This document shows positions 16,295 through 26,800 of a DNA stretch of 64,000 nt, piece after piece (positions within the stretch are counted from its first letter, which is position 1; each line of letters begins with the position of its first letter). The position numbers and the translations under genes are program-made. Below the pieces are notes generated by a model. The model worked only from the letters and a program-made list of their open reading frames with translations, searched no databases and had not been told where the DNA came from. This DNA is from Sphingomonas palmae (GTDB lineage Bacteria; Pseudomonadota; Alphaproteobacteria; Sphingomonadales; Sphingomonadaceae): positions 1 through 64,000 of the forward strand of contig NZ_FNZZ01000008.1 of assembly GCF_900109565.1 (NCBI RefSeq), in the 5' to 3' direction.

Positions 16295-17464
16295 TCAGGC
16301 GGCCGGCGCCTGATACGCCTTGGTCACATCGGTCGTATTTAGGATGCCGCGCGCCGAGCGCATCTTCAGATGCGTGCCTGTCGCTTCGCTGTAATTGTGC
16401 ACCATCGTGTAGCGTTCGACGCGGTAAATTGGCGCGCCGTTGAACGGTGCGTAGCGACGCCCGGTGACCGCGTCGGTCTTGATAGACAGCCACGATCCGG
16501 GCTTCACGTCCGACTGCGCCACCACCGATACGTCGGCGACCGTGCCGTCGGGACGGACAAAGAATGCGACATCGGCCCATTCGGGCTTCTCGCTGGTACC
16601 GCCCGACAAGGCGCCGGTCTGCACGCTGCGGTGGATCGGGTTCGAAACGTTGAAGGTCACGTCGGGCTCGCTCAGCAGGAACGCGTCGCGGGTCGCCAGC
16701 GGCTTGGCCTGAGCGAGCAGTGCGGCACGCTCCTCGGGCGACGCCTTGGACGCGGCCAGTTGCAGCTTCACCAGCCGAATACCCTCGCGATACTGCACGA
16801 TCTCGGGCTCGTCGCGCTTGTCGAGCCGCGCCGCCCAGCGGTCGGCCGCGTCGCGGAAATTGGGATTGAGGCTCGCCAGCGTGGCGTAGAGCGTCGCCGC
16901 CTGAAAGATCGCCTCACCCTCGACGCCGGGATAGCCGTTCTTCGCCGCGCGCTTGATCACGTCCTCGTAGATCTGCCGCGCTGCCTCAATCCGGCCGGTG
17001 CGCGTCAGCTGGTTCGCGCTGTCGAGCCGCTGGAGCAGGATCAGCGGGTCGTTCGGCTTCAACCCGGCACGCAGCGCATCGGTCGCGTCGAACGCGGACA
17101 AGCGCGCGGAGTCTTCGCGCCCGTCGAGATTGCCGATCGTGTTGAGCGCGCGGTGCAGGTCCGACACTGCCAGCGGATAGGCCGCGTCCGCCTTGCCCGT
17201 TCGCCCGCGCGTTTTCAGCAACGTTTGCCGCGACCCGGCATAATCCCCTGCCAGGAACCGGCGCGAGGCGACGACCAGCGCGGCCTTGATCTCCTGATCG
17301 GGCGGACAGCCGCGGGCGACACACGCGTCGAGTGCCGCCTGCGCACTCTCGATCCCGCGCCCGACCACGACGATGTCGCCTTCCTGCGCCGCGCCCGCGT
17401 TGGACTGCGGCGCCGCCTGCGCCGCGGGGGTTGCCACCTGCAACAGCATGGCCAGCCAGATCAT
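16295..17464 (-). CDS. Secreted helical-repeat protein, sphingomonad hypothetical
   Basis: A 389-residue exported protein. A short hydrophobic signal (MIWLAMLLQVATPAAQA) is followed by VVVGRGIESAQAALDACVAR and a Cys-rich turn (CVARGCPPDQ). A region of TPR-like helices covers about residues 45-230 (for example ARQIYEDVIKRAAKNGYPG). The C-terminal 130 residues contain a strand pattern (ADVAFFVRPDGTVADVSVVA) similar to the TonB C-terminal domain, but without the N-terminal membrane anchor. The ATG at 17464 has a GGGAGAG Shine-Dalgarno. It converges with the hydroxylase gene with three bases between stops. A periplasmic scaffold role is plausible; no family was recognised with certainty. Confidence 0.75.
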   Translation of the reverse strand: MIWLAMLLQVATPAAQAAPQSNAGAAQEGDIVVVGRGIESAQAALDACVARGCPPDQEIKAALVVASRRFLAGDYAGSRQTLLKTRGRTGKADAAYPLAVSDLHRALNTIGNLDGREDSARLSAFDATDALRAGLKPNDPLILLQRLDSANQLTRTGRIEAARQIYEDVIKRAAKNGYPGVEGEAIFQAATLYATLASLNPNFRDAADRWAARLDKRDEPEIVQYREGIRLVKLQLAASKASPEERAALLAQAKPLATRDAFLLSEPDVTFNVSNPIHRSVQTGALSGGTSEKPEWADVAFFVRPDGTVADVSVVAQSDVKPGSWLSIKTDAVTGRRYAPFNGAPIYRVERYTMVHNYSEATGTHLKMRSARGILNTTDVTKAYQAPAA

Positions 17465-17763
17465 CTACACTCTCCCGATCGTGCCCGCGCATCGTGACGC
17501 CCCCGCCTCATCAGTCGAGCAAAATCGTACCGGCACTTGCGTCATTCCTTACACACCACTTTCCTACACGACGACGTGTCGACATGATGGCCCTCATCGC
17601 GCCCGCTCGCGCGCATGGGCGCGGGCGCGCACGCCTGCGTAAGCGTGTGACTTTAGTGACTTTTCGCGGGCGAAGATCGGCCCACGCCGGAACCACAAGC
17701 GCGCTCGTTCGATGATCCCCGGCGCCTTTATGCGGCGCTCCTCCCCAGATTGGACGAACCAGC

Positions 17764-18333
17764 ATGAAGCTCGAAGGCAAGAAGATCGCGATCCTGATCG
17801 CGCCGCGCGGCACCGAGGAGCCGGAATTCGCCAAACCCAAGGCGGCGGTCGAGGAAGCCGGTGGTCAGGTTACCGTCATCAGCCTGGAGACGGGCGAGGC
17901 GGAGACGTTCAACAACGACCTCGATCCCGGCGCCAAGTTTAACGTCGACAAGGCGATCGGCGACGTGTCGGCGGACCAGTTTGACGGGCTCGTCATTCCA
18001 GGCGGCTGCGTCGGCGCGGACAAATTGCGCGGGTCGGACAAGGTCGTCGCCTTCGTCCGCGACTTCTTCGCCGCGAAAAAGCCCGTCGCCGCGATCTGCC
18101 ACGCACCCTGGACGCTGATCGAGGCCGATCAGGTCCGCGGCCGCACGCTGACCTCGTTCCCGACGCTCCAGACCGATATCGAGAATGCGGGCGGCACGTG
18201 GGTCGACCAGGAGGTGGTCGTTGACCAGGGCCTCGTCACCAGCCGCAACCCCGACGATCTGCCCGCCTTCTGCGCCAAGCTGGTCGAGGAATTCTGCGAG
18301 GGCAAGCACGAAGCTCAGGCGGAGAACGCGTAA
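17764..18333 (+). CDS. DJ-1/PfpI family protein (YhbO/YraA-like)
   Basis: A 189-residue class I glutamine-amidotransferase-like protein of the PfpI/YhbO type, implicated in glyoxal and stress protection. The fold landmarks are KKIAILIAPRGTEEPEF at the start, a central strand DGLVIPGGCVGADKL, and the nucleophile elbow AAICHAPWTLIEA with Cys112 followed by His113. The Glu in the GTEEPEF segment occupies the usual supporting position. The length is normal. It ends directly against the start of the SDR gene (TAA then ATG), so the two are co-transcribed. Confidence 0.93.
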   Translation: MKLEGKKIAILIAPRGTEEPEFAKPKAAVEEAGGQVTVISLETGEAETFNNDLDPGAKFNVDKAIGDVSADQFDGLVIPGGCVGADKLRGSDKVVAFVRDFFAAKKPVAAICHAPWTLIEADQVRGRTLTSFPTLQTDIENAGGTWVDQEVVVDQGLVTSRNPDDLPAFCAKLVEEFCEGKHEAQAENA

Positions 18334-19095
18334 ATGGCGCGCTTCTCCGACAAGGTCGTCGTCATCACCGGTGCCGCCTCCGGCATCGGTGAGGGCGCCG
18401 CGCGCCGCTTCGCCGCGGAAGGCGCGACATTGGTGCTGGGCGACATCGACAAGGCCGCGCTCGACAAGCTGGCAGGCGAACTGGGCGGCACGGTCGAGAC
18501 GCGCGAGACCGACGTGTCCGACTGCGCGGCATGCGAAGCGCTGGTGCAGGCGGCGGTCGATCGCTTCGGGCGGATCGACGTGCTGGTCAACGATGCCGGC
18601 GTCGATCATCTCGGCAAAGTCGACGAGGGCGACTTCGCCGAGTTCACCAAGGTGATCGAGACCGACCTCTACGGCGTCGTCCACATGAGCCGCGCGGCGA
18701 TCGCTCACCTGCGGCAATCGAAGGGCTGCATCGTCAACATCTCGTCGGTGTCGGGGCTGGGCGGCGACTGGAACCACAGCTTCTACTGTGCGGCGAAGGG
18801 CGCGGTGACCAACTTCACCCGCGCGCTGGCGATGGACGAGGCCAAGCACGGCGTCCGCGTCAACGCGGTCAACCCGTCGCTCACCTACACCGCGCTGACC
18901 GCCGGCATGAAGGAGCAGCCCGAACTGATCGCCAAGTTCGAGGAGCGCATTCCGATGGGCCGCGGTGCCGAGCCCGCCGACATCTCAGGCGCGATTGCAT
19001 TCCTGGCGAGCGAAGACGCGCACTTCGTGACGGGCGTGAACCTCCCGGTCGACGGCGGGCTCACCGCCTCGAACGGCCAGCCGCCGCTGTCGTGA
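18334..19095 (+). CDS. Short-chain dehydrogenase/reductase
   Basis: A 253-residue classical SDR. The NAD(P) glycine motif TGAASGIG is at residues 12-19, NDAGV near residue 86, and the catalytic Ser138, Tyr151 and Lys155 in NISSVSG and YCAAKG. Asp37 at the end of the second strand (LVLGDID) favours NAD(H) over NADP(H). The C-terminus has the family-typical PVDGGLTASNGQ. It follows the DJ-1-like gene without a gap, which suggests a shared stress or carbonyl-detoxification role. The substrate is unknown. Confidence 0.93.
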   Translation: MARFSDKVVVITGAASGIGEGAARRFAAEGATLVLGDIDKAALDKLAGELGGTVETRETDVSDCAACEALVQAAVDRFGRIDVLVNDAGVDHLGKVDEGDFAEFTKVIETDLYGVVHMSRAAIAHLRQSKGCIVNISSVSGLGGDWNHSFYCAAKGAVTNFTRALAMDEAKHGVRVNAVNPSLTYTALTAGMKEQPELIAKFEERIPMGRGAEPADISGAIAFLASEDAHFVTGVNLPVDGGLTASNGQPPLS

Positions 19096-19101
19096 TGCGT
19101 T

Positions 19102-19124
19102 GGGGCGGGCCGCGCATCCGCCCC
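19102..19124. terminator. GC-rich hairpin between convergent genes
   Basis: GGGGCGG at 19102-19108 pairs with CCGCCCC at 19118-19124 around a nine-base loop. It lies between the convergent SDR and receptor genes. There is no T-run, so it is only a possible bidirectional terminator. Confidence 0.4.
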
Positions 19125-19129
19125 CTCCC

Positions 19130-21286
19130 TCACAATGCGGCGTTGAGCGACAGACGCACCGTGCGCGGTGCGCCGGGGTAGATCCAGTAGCTGTTGTACG
19201 AACTGAGCGCGTAGCGTTCGTTCAGCAGATTGTCAGCCTCCAGCCGGATAGTCGACCAAGGGGTCAGCGGCGCCTCCGCAGCGGCTTTCACCTTGGTATA
19301 GGCGGGTAGGACCAGACCACTGGTGTCGGTCGCGCCCGATCGCTCGCCGACATAGGTCGCCCCCGCGCTCATCCGCCACGTGCCCCGCTCGGTTTCTTGA
19401 GTGTAGGCGACGAAGACCGAACCCGAGTGATCGGGCACGTTGAGCGCGCGCGGCGTCGGGAACGTGTCGTCGTCGTAGCGCGCGCGGGTCCAGGCGTAAT
19501 TGGCCACCGCCTGCCAGTGGCGACCGAGCCGTAGCGTCGCGTCGAACTCGACGCCGCGGCTGCGCAGCGTACCGACCGGCGCCAGGAAATTGACGTCGCG
19601 CGGATCGGTGGTGAGCACGTTCGACTTGCGGATGTCGAACCAGGTCGCGCCGACATCGAGCCCTGCCCAGCGTCCGCTGACGCCGACTTCATAGCCCTGC
19701 CCGCGCTCTGGCGCGAACGCCGCGCCGTCCGCGCCGCTGCCCGAGTTGAGCAGCGTCGACTCGCCCCAATTCGCGTGCACCGCAACCGCGCGATCGATTT
19801 GGTAGCGCGCGCCCAGCCGGAACGTGACCGGCTGGCTGATCCGCTGCGAGGTCGCACCCGTCAGGTTCCGGCGCAGCTTCTGGTCGACGTGATCGTAGCG
19901 CGCACCGCCCACCAGCGAGATGCCGTTTCCCACATTCCACAGATCCTGCGCGTAGAGCGTCACCGCGCGGCGCTTCTCGCGCTGGTCGATGCTGGGCAGC
20001 AGTGGCGCGGCCTCAGCGACGCCGTAGACGGGATCGTAGATGTCGATCGCGTAGGGCAGCCCGCCGCGCGCCGGGTCGGCCGGATTACGCCGGCGCAGCA
20101 GCTCGAGGTAGTCGAGCGTATAGCCCTTCACTCCGACGCTCGGGCGATGCATGCCGAGCGCCGCCACTTCGCCACGTAGCTCCAGCCGGGCGGCCAGATC
20201 CTCGACCTCGTAACCGCGCTCGCGACGCTGTCGCCAGAGCGTGCGATCGCCGACCAGCCGCGATTGATCGGCCGAGAAACCGCGCAATGATCCGCTGCGA
20301 TACGCCGCCCCGCCGACCAGCGACCAGCCCTCCCCCAGCCGCGCCTCGCCGGTCAGCTGGTGCCGCGTGTCGCGCGCGATCGTGTCGCCATTGTTCGGCT
20401 CGCCCAGGAAGCGCGAGGCGGGCAGTGCAAGCGCGTCGCCGTTCACCGCGATCACGCCGCGATCGAAGGGCGAGGCGTAGCGGATCAGTTGCGCGACATA
20501 GGTCAGCTGCACCGCATCGGATGGCCGATAGGTGAGCGACGGCGCGACCGTGCGCCGCTTGAGGGTCACGAAATCGCGGTAGCCGTCGCTGTCCTCCACC
20601 GCGACGACGATGCGCGCGGCGAGCGTATCGGTGAGAGAGCCGGTCGCGTCGAGTTCGAGACGGCGGGTGTCGAACGAACCGTAGCTGAGCCGCGCCGACG
20701 CTTGCGGGGTAAAGCGCGGGGTCTTGGTCACCATGTTGACGCGACCGGCGGGGTCGATGTCGCCGAACACCGCGCCTGCCGGGCCTTTCAGCACCTCGAT
20801 TCGCTCGATCGTGGCGGGATCGCGCGCAGGGGCGCTGCCGCGATTGGCGCTGAAGCCGTCGACGTAATATTCCCCGCCGCCATCGGCGGTGCTGAGGAAG
20901 CCGCGGATCGCGAAATTGTCCGCGAACCCGCCGCGATTGTTCTGCTGGCTGCTGCCGCTGACGAGCTCAAGCGCATCGCCGAGGCGATAGGTGCCGGCCG
21001 CGCGCAGCAGATCCTGCTCGATCGAGCGGCTCGACTGCGACATCCGCTCGGTCGCGCGATCGGACGAGAGCGTCGCGTCGCGCGAGCGGCGCGTGCCGAG
21101 CACGACAATCTCCTCGCGGCTCGCCTCCTCCTCGACCTGTGCCGCGGCGGGTGCGGCGATCGTGCTGAGTGCCGCGACGATCAGGAGCGGTCGCGACGCA
21201 ATCGCGCATTGCCGGACCGAACTGCGCAGGACTGAACCACGGCGAGCCGGGGCGCGCCGCGTTGTACGAATACGTGTGATGACCAA
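19130..21286 (-). CDS. TonB-dependent siderophore-type receptor
   Basis: An outer-membrane receptor of about 718 residues similar to ferric-siderophore receptors of the FhuA/FhuE/FpvA kind. It has a hydrophobic signal ending in APAAAQ, the TonB-box-like REEIVVLGTRRSRD, and plug motifs (LRAAGTYRLGDALELVSG, NFAIRGFLS, RIEVLKGPAGAVFGDIDPAG). The beta barrel ends in RTVRLSLNAAL. The ILKGPxxxLYG-like motif and the length fit siderophore receptors. The frame opens at a TTG at 21286; the exact start is uncertain because no strong Shine-Dalgarno is seen. The gene converges with the DJ-1/SDR operon and is divergent from the DUF1624-like gene. Confidence 0.92.
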   Translation of the reverse strand: MVITRIRTTRRAPARRGSVLRSSVRQCAIASRPLLIVAALSTIAAPAAAQVEEEASREEIVVLGTRRSRDATLSSDRATERMSQSSRSIEQDLLRAAGTYRLGDALELVSGSSQQNNRGGFADNFAIRGFLSTADGGGEYYVDGFSANRGSAPARDPATIERIEVLKGPAGAVFGDIDPAGRVNMVTKTPRFTPQASARLSYGSFDTRRLELDATGSLTDTLAARIVVAVEDSDGYRDFVTLKRRTVAPSLTYRPSDAVQLTYVAQLIRYASPFDRGVIAVNGDALALPASRFLGEPNNGDTIARDTRHQLTGEARLGEGWSLVGGAAYRSGSLRGFSADQSRLVGDRTLWRQRRERGYEVEDLAARLELRGEVAALGMHRPSVGVKGYTLDYLELLRRRNPADPARGGLPYAIDIYDPVYGVAEAAPLLPSIDQREKRRAVTLYAQDLWNVGNGISLVGGARYDHVDQKLRRNLTGATSQRISQPVTFRLGARYQIDRAVAVHANWGESTLLNSGSGADGAAFAPERGQGYEVGVSGRWAGLDVGATWFDIRKSNVLTTDPRDVNFLAPVGTLRSRGVEFDATLRLGRHWQAVANYAWTRARYDDDTFPTPRALNVPDHSGSVFVAYTQETERGTWRMSAGATYVGERSGATDTSGLVLPAYTKVKAAAEAPLTPWSTIRLEADNLLNERYALSSYNSYWIYPGAPRTVRLSLNAAL

Positions 21287-21448
21287 CTTCGCCCCGATTA
21301 GTTATGATATGTTGTATCATGTGCTCTTGCGTTGTCGCGGTGCACAGGTCAACAGGATCAGGCGTCAATCACAGACGAACTGGCGGTGTGCGCCGCTCGC
21401 CTCGTAACGCTTCCGCGATGCGTGAACAAAGCCCAGAAGGACCCGATA

Positions 21449-22657
21449 GTGACCACCGCCACGCTGCCGGCAATGCCCATGACCGCAGCCGCTCCGACGC
21501 ATCCCCCGCGCTCCTCGCCGGTCGCGCGCACGCGGTTGCGCAGCATCGACGCGCTGCGCGGGCTGGTCATGGTGCTGATGCTGCTCGATCACCTGCGCGA
21601 GACTTGGTTCCTGCACGTCCCCATGCCCGATCCGATCGACGCGCGCGTGGCGCTGCCCGCGCTCTATCTCGCGCGGCTGGCGGCGAGCCTGTGTGCGCCG
21701 GTGTTCGTCATCCTGACCGGCATATCGGCGTTCCTGTTCAGCACCCGCCACACGCGGGCGGAGACACGCGCCTTTCTGGTCAAGCGCGGGCTGGTGCTGA
21801 TGGCGCTGGAGGTGTTCTACCTGTCGGAACTCTACTGGGGCATCGCCTCGCCGACGCTGTGGCTGCAGGTCATCTGGTGCATTGGCGTGTGCATGATCGC
21901 GCTCGCCGCGGCGATCGGTCTGCCACGGCGGGTGCTGCTGGCCGCGGGACTGGTGATCGTCTGCGGGCATAACCTGCTCGACGTGGTGCAGCTGCGTAGC
22001 GGCGACGCGTTCTTCGTGCCCTGGGCGCTGCTCCACCAGCGCGACGTGATCGCACTGCCGTTCGGGCTGGTCGCCAAGACGTCCTATCCGGTACTCGCCT
22101 GGATCGGTGTGATCCTGGTTGGCTGGGGGATCGGCCCGTGGTTCCTGGGCGAAGTACCCGCGCGCGTGCGCGTACAGCGGCTGGTGGTCGGCGGGTGCGC
22201 GATGCTGGCGGCGTTCGTGCTGCTGCGATTGCTCAACGGCTACGGCGATGCGCCGTGGTTCGTCGTGCCCGACAGCGCGATGCGTACCGCGATGAGCTTC
22301 TTTGCGCTGACCAAATATCCTCCCTCACTGCTGTTCCTGCTGCTGACGCTCGGCTGCGGCGCGCTGCTGCTCGCGATGTTCGAGCGGTTGAACGAGGCGA
22401 AGCTGACCGCCGCGCTGGCGGTGTTCGGCGGGGCGCCGATGTTCTTCTACCTGTTCCACCTCACCATGCTGCGACTGCTCTACCATTCGGCGTTCGCCAT
22501 GTGGGGCGCGACGCACGGCGCGACCTTCGGCGTGAGCAATTACGGCTGGGTGCTCGCCTGGTACGCCGCGCTGATCGTGCCGCTGTACCTGCCGACCACG
22601 TGGTTCGCGCGCCTGAAGGCACGCCGGCGCGACATCGCCTGGCTCAAATACCTGTAG
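21449..22657 (+). CDS. DUF1624-like multi-span membrane protein
   Basis: A membrane protein of about 402 residues related to the DUF1624 / heparan-alpha-glucosaminide N-acetyltransferase group, which moves acyl groups across membranes. The diagnostic start RSIDALRGLVMVLMLLDHLR is present, including the conserved Asp-Ala-Leu-Arg-Gly and the Asp-His pair. About ten hydrophobic spans follow, and the end is short and basic (ARLKARRRDIAWLKYL). I place the start at GTG 21449, which has AGAAGG eight bases upstream; the frame is open further back to 21332 but without a good ribosome site. The acceptor is unknown. Confidence 0.85.
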   Translation: MTTATLPAMPMTAAAPTHPPRSSPVARTRLRSIDALRGLVMVLMLLDHLRETWFLHVPMPDPIDARVALPALYLARLAASLCAPVFVILTGISAFLFSTRHTRAETRAFLVKRGLVLMALEVFYLSELYWGIASPTLWLQVIWCIGVCMIALAAAIGLPRRVLLAAGLVIVCGHNLLDVVQLRSGDAFFVPWALLHQRDVIALPFGLVAKTSYPVLAWIGVILVGWGIGPWFLGEVPARVRVQRLVVGGCAMLAAFVLLRLLNGYGDAPWFVVPDSAMRTAMSFFALTKYPPSLLFLLLTLGCGALLLAMFERLNEAKLTAALAVFGGAPMFFYLFHLTMLRLLYHSAFAMWGATHGATFGVSNYGWVLAWYAALIVPLYLPTTWFARLKARRRDIAWLKYL

Positions 22658-22658
22658 C

Positions 22659-22683
22659 CGGGGCGGGTCGCTCGCCCGCCCCG
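22659..22683. terminator. Bidirectional GC-rich terminator hairpin
   Basis: CGGGGCGGG at 22659-22667 and CCCGCCCCG at 22675-22683 form a perfect 9-bp stem around TCGCTCG. It fills the gap between two convergent stop codons. Confidence 0.6.
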
Positions 22684-22687
22684 ATCG

Positions 22688-23812
22688 TCACTGCTGCAGC
22701 AGCGGGTCGAAGGTGATGGTTGAACGGATCTCCGCGGTGTCGGGTCCGATCGCCATCGGGCAGGTCACGCCGGGCATCACTGCGACGTCGAACAATTCGG
22801 TGATGAAGCCTTCGAGCTTCAGCCACTCGACGATGTCGCCGCTCGCCAGGTCGACCACCAGCACGCCGCACCACGGCTCCGCGTCGCGGCCACGCAGCGC
22901 GTCGTCGAGCGCGAGGCCGGCAAAGGTGCCGTTGCGCGGCTTGGAGACGGTCACGAGCGCGTGACCGTTGTGGATCGACATGCCGCGCAGGAAGCCGGGG
23001 CAGAAGGCGATCGTCGTCTTCTCGCCGCTTTCCAGATCGACGCGAACGATCTCGCCGCGCCCTGAATCGAGCACATAGGCGCTACCGTCGTGCAGCCGCG
23101 GACTGTGCGGCATCGACAATTGGTCGGTGACGATGCGCCCGGTCTCGACATCGACCAGCACGCCCCCCTCGTGCCGGCGCTCGCGCCACCCGGTGACGAT
23201 ATCGCTACGGCTGACCGCCGTGACGTAGCGCGGCTTGCCTCCATCGAACGCGACGCCGTTCAGGTGGCAGCGATCCTCGGGCGCCAGTCGCGAGATAAAC
23301 GGCGGTTTCCAGATCGGGCGAAAGCTGTGGACGAGGTCGAGCGTCGCGAGGCAGCTGTACTTCGTGTTGACGAAGATGACGCGACCGTCAGCATCGGTGC
23401 CGACCTCGTGGATGTCGACGTCGCCGACCGTCTGCGCGTTGCGGGGCACGAGCGCGAGGTCGAACTGCCCGTTGGCGCGCTCACCCGGGCGCAGCATGTT
23501 CTCCAGCCGCCACACCTGCGACAAGGCGCCGAGATAGAGCCGCCCGGGCTGGTAGCAGAGCCCCATCGCGCGGACGAAATTCTGCTGGTTGAACGACACG
23601 GTGCCGTTCGCCAGCAGCCCGACCAGGAACAATTGACCGGTCTGGTAGGAAGTGAAGGCGAAGCTGGTGTGATGGCGCCGCAGCCAGTCCGCCATTCCGC
23701 GCGAGACGGTCAGCTGCGTCCCCGTCTGCACCGCAGCCGCGACCGCACCCGCAGTCGGCGCCGCACCCTCAGCCGCGCTGCCCGCCGTCGGTTCGGCTCC
23801 CTGATCCGTCAT
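22688..23812 (-). CDS. TIGR03032-type protein (DUF4915-like beta propeller)
   Basis: A 374-residue protein recognised as the TIGR03032 group from its repeated strand pattern and signature phrases such as HHTSFAFTSYQTGQLFLVG, FNQQNFVRAMGLCY, DVDIHEVG and HLNGVAF. The regular spacing of four-stranded segments suggests a six-bladed propeller. The first 40 residues are an Ala/Gly/Thr-rich linker. The ATG at 23812 has an AAGG Shine-Dalgarno. Members are of unknown biochemical function and often neighbour tetratricopeptide or secretion genes. Here it lies downstream of a giant autotransporter on the same strand, 60 bases away, so the two may be co-expressed. Confidence 0.85.
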   Translation of the reverse strand: MTDQGAEPTAGSAAEGAAPTAGAVAAAVQTGTQLTVSRGMADWLRRHHTSFAFTSYQTGQLFLVGLLANGTVSFNQQNFVRAMGLCYQPGRLYLGALSQVWRLENMLRPGERANGQFDLALVPRNAQTVGDVDIHEVGTDADGRVIFVNTKYSCLATLDLVHSFRPIWKPPFISRLAPEDRCHLNGVAFDGGKPRYVTAVSRSDIVTGWRERRHEGGVLVDVETGRIVTDQLSMPHSPRLHDGSAYVLDSGRGEIVRVDLESGEKTTIAFCPGFLRGMSIHNGHALVTVSKPRNGTFAGLALDDALRGRDAEPWCGVLVVDLASGDIVEWLKLEGFITELFDVAVMPGVTCPMAIGPDTAEIRSTITFDPLLQQ

Positions 23813-23874
23813 GAAACAACCTTCGCAGTATCACGCCCGCCGCCCGGACAGGCAGCAGGCGTGTGATAGACCGA

Positions 23875-26800
23875 TCAGAAGCGGACGCGCAGCCCCACGC
23901 GACCACCGCCACCGCGATATTCCTTTCCGAACTCGCCGTGGCCCTCGATGAAGCCGCTGATGCCACTCGGCATCGTGACGTTCACGCCCAGCGTGCCCTG
24001 GCCGAAGGTGTTCAACCGGTCGCCCGTCACGGTGACGGTCTGCCCGCCGCTGGTGAAGCGCAGCCCGTCGCGGCCCTCGAACTCCTTCACCGCCGCGCCC
24101 GCGGCGTAGAAGGCGAGCGTCGAGCCGCTCATCTCGGTCTGACCACCGACGCGCAGCCCGGCCTTGCCACGCAGCCCCTCGAAGCGATCATAGTCGAAGC
24201 TGTTCGGCCCCACCGCGAAGTCGTCGAGCGAGGTACGGCTGTACGCCACGCTGACCAGCGGCTCGGCGAAGAAGCCGGTCGAGCCGAACCGCAGCCCCGC
24301 CTCGAGCTTGCCGCCCCAGGCATGCGCATTGTCGTCGTTGCTCAGCCCGGCGATGTAGCTGCGGCGATTAACGTTGTAAAAGTCGTACTTCGCCAAACCG
24401 TTGACGAAGAGCGGACCACCACGAACGCCTGCGTAGACACCGACGTTGAACGCGTCGACGTCGAACCGGTCGCCCAGTCCGGCCGAGAAGCGCGTGGTCG
24501 AGTTGAGGTAACCCGCGGTCAGACCTGCGATCGCGCCACCCGAGGCTGAGCGATCGACCAGGTCGAGCCCGACCTGCATCCCGAACGCATCCTGCTTGTA
24601 GCCGAGGTTGACGTTCGACTGCGACAGCGCGCCCAGGTTGAAGTCGCGACGATCCTTGCGCGTGTTCACCTCGCCCAGCGCCTGCAGCCACAGGCGGCCC
24701 GAGCCACCCGCCGCTTCGATCGCGCTCGCGGTGTCGCGGTTCGCCGCGAAGCGCGCGCTCACCGCGTCGGCCGAGCGGTTCCAGAGCGTCGTCAGCACCT
24801 CGCCCAGCTGTGCCTGACGATAGACCGCGGTACCGGGTGCGCTGACCAGCTGGTACGCGCTCGTGTCCGTGGCGTAGTTGAGACCGTAGGCGACCAGCCC
24901 GCTGTCGTTGACGCCGCCCGTCAGCGAGAACGCCTGCGGGTTCGACCCCGTCGCGACGTCGACCAACGTCACCGGCGCGAACAGCGTAGGCGTGCCGATG
25001 GTGTTGAGCGTGATCGCGGTGCTGCCGCTCGCCGATCCGACGATCAGCTGGTCGGCGGTCGCGGTGTTGGTGCCGAACGCCACGTCGAGCCCCAGCGTCG
25101 CATTGCCGCTGCCGGTGTAGGCGGTGTTGGCAAAGGTCAGCCGGTCGCCCGCGACGCCGTTGCGCAGATCGATCGTGCCGCTGTTGTTGAGCGTCTCCAG
25201 GTTGGTCACCGACGCCGACTGCGGCGTCGTCGCACGCGCCAGGCGAATCGTGCCACTGTTGGTCAGCGTGTCGGTGCCCGCGCCGAAATCGCTGATGCCG
25301 GCGAGCGTCAGTCGACCGCTGTTGGTCAGCGTGTCGTTGCCATCCGTCAATAGCAGGCGGCCGTTCAGGTCGCCGGTGTTGGTGATCGTCGCCGCGGCGC
25401 CAGTCACGCGCAGCGCGTAGCCCGTCCCGCCGGTGATCGTGCCCGCATTGTTGACGACCGCGCCGCGCACTGACTCGATCACCACCGCGTCGGTGCCACC
25501 CGAAACCGAGCTACCTTGCGCGACAGTCAGGCGTGCGATGCCGTCGAGCGCGGGGTTGCCCAGCCCGATGTTGCCGCCACCACCGACACCGCCCGCCAGC
25601 ATGCGGATACCGACGCCGCTGTCCGACACAACCGCGCCTGTCGTGCGCACGTCGACGCCGCCACCGAAGCCCAGCGCGCGGATCGCGGTGCTGTTCGCGC
25701 CCGACACGCGCACCGACCCTGCGTTGATGATCACGTCACCGCCGAAGCTCGCCGCGTTGATGCCGTTGGCGTCGCTGCCGCTGGTGCGCAGCTGGTTGAC
25801 GTTGACGGTCACCGTCCCGCCGCCCCCGGCCGCGATCCCCTGCGCGTCTCGCCCGCTGGTCGTCACGTTGGTCGCGTTGATCGTGACACCGCCGCCACCA
25901 TAAGCGTCGATCCCGGCCGAGCCCGCACCCGTGGTCGTGATCGCGCCCGTGCTGATCGTAATCGGTGCCGAGATCGCGCGTGCGGCGATCGCGGTGGAGA
26001 AATCGCCGCTGGTCGACACGGTCCCGGTGCCGCTGATCGCGATCCCGCCGTAGCTGCTGTTCGCGTCGATGCCGTTGGCCTCGATCCCGCTGGTCGTGAT
26101 CGCGCCATTGTTGACGACGCTGGCGGTGCCGTAGAGCGAGGTCACGGCTACCGCGTCGCTGTACGCGCCGCTGGTCGAAACCGACCGGTTCACGGTCGCG
26201 CTCGCGTCATTATACGCCTGCACACGCACGCCGATCGAATTGTCGCCCGCGGTGCTGACCGTGTTCACGGTGGCAGCGGCATCGCCGTAGAACGCGATCG
26301 CGAATGCGCCGTCGGACGAATAACCCTTGGTCGATACCGCATTCACGTTGACGGTCGCATTGCCGCCATAAGAGGCCGCCAGCGCGCCGGGCGAATATTC
26401 GCCCGCGGTCGTGATCGTGCCGGTGTTCGCGACCGACGCATTGCCGAAGAAGCTGACCGCGTAGACGCCCGCCGCGTTCTCGCCGGTTGTGGTGATCGAC
26501 CCGCCGCTGACCGAAATGTCGTCGAGGCCCAGCGCCGAAACGCCGAACGAGCCCGCGCCGCTCGTGCTGATCGCGCCGTGCGTGATGTTGATCGTCCCGC
26601 CGCCCAGCGCCCGCGCGTCGATCCCGTCAGCCGCGTTCCCGCTGGTCGTGATCGTACCGATGTTGATCGCGATATTGCCGGCGGTGCCGAGCCCGTTCAG
26701 CGTGGCGGCACGAATACCGTCCGCGCCGTCGCCCGTGGTCACGATCGCCCCCTGCCCAACCGAGATATTGCCGGTGTAGCTATAGGCGTCGACGCCGACG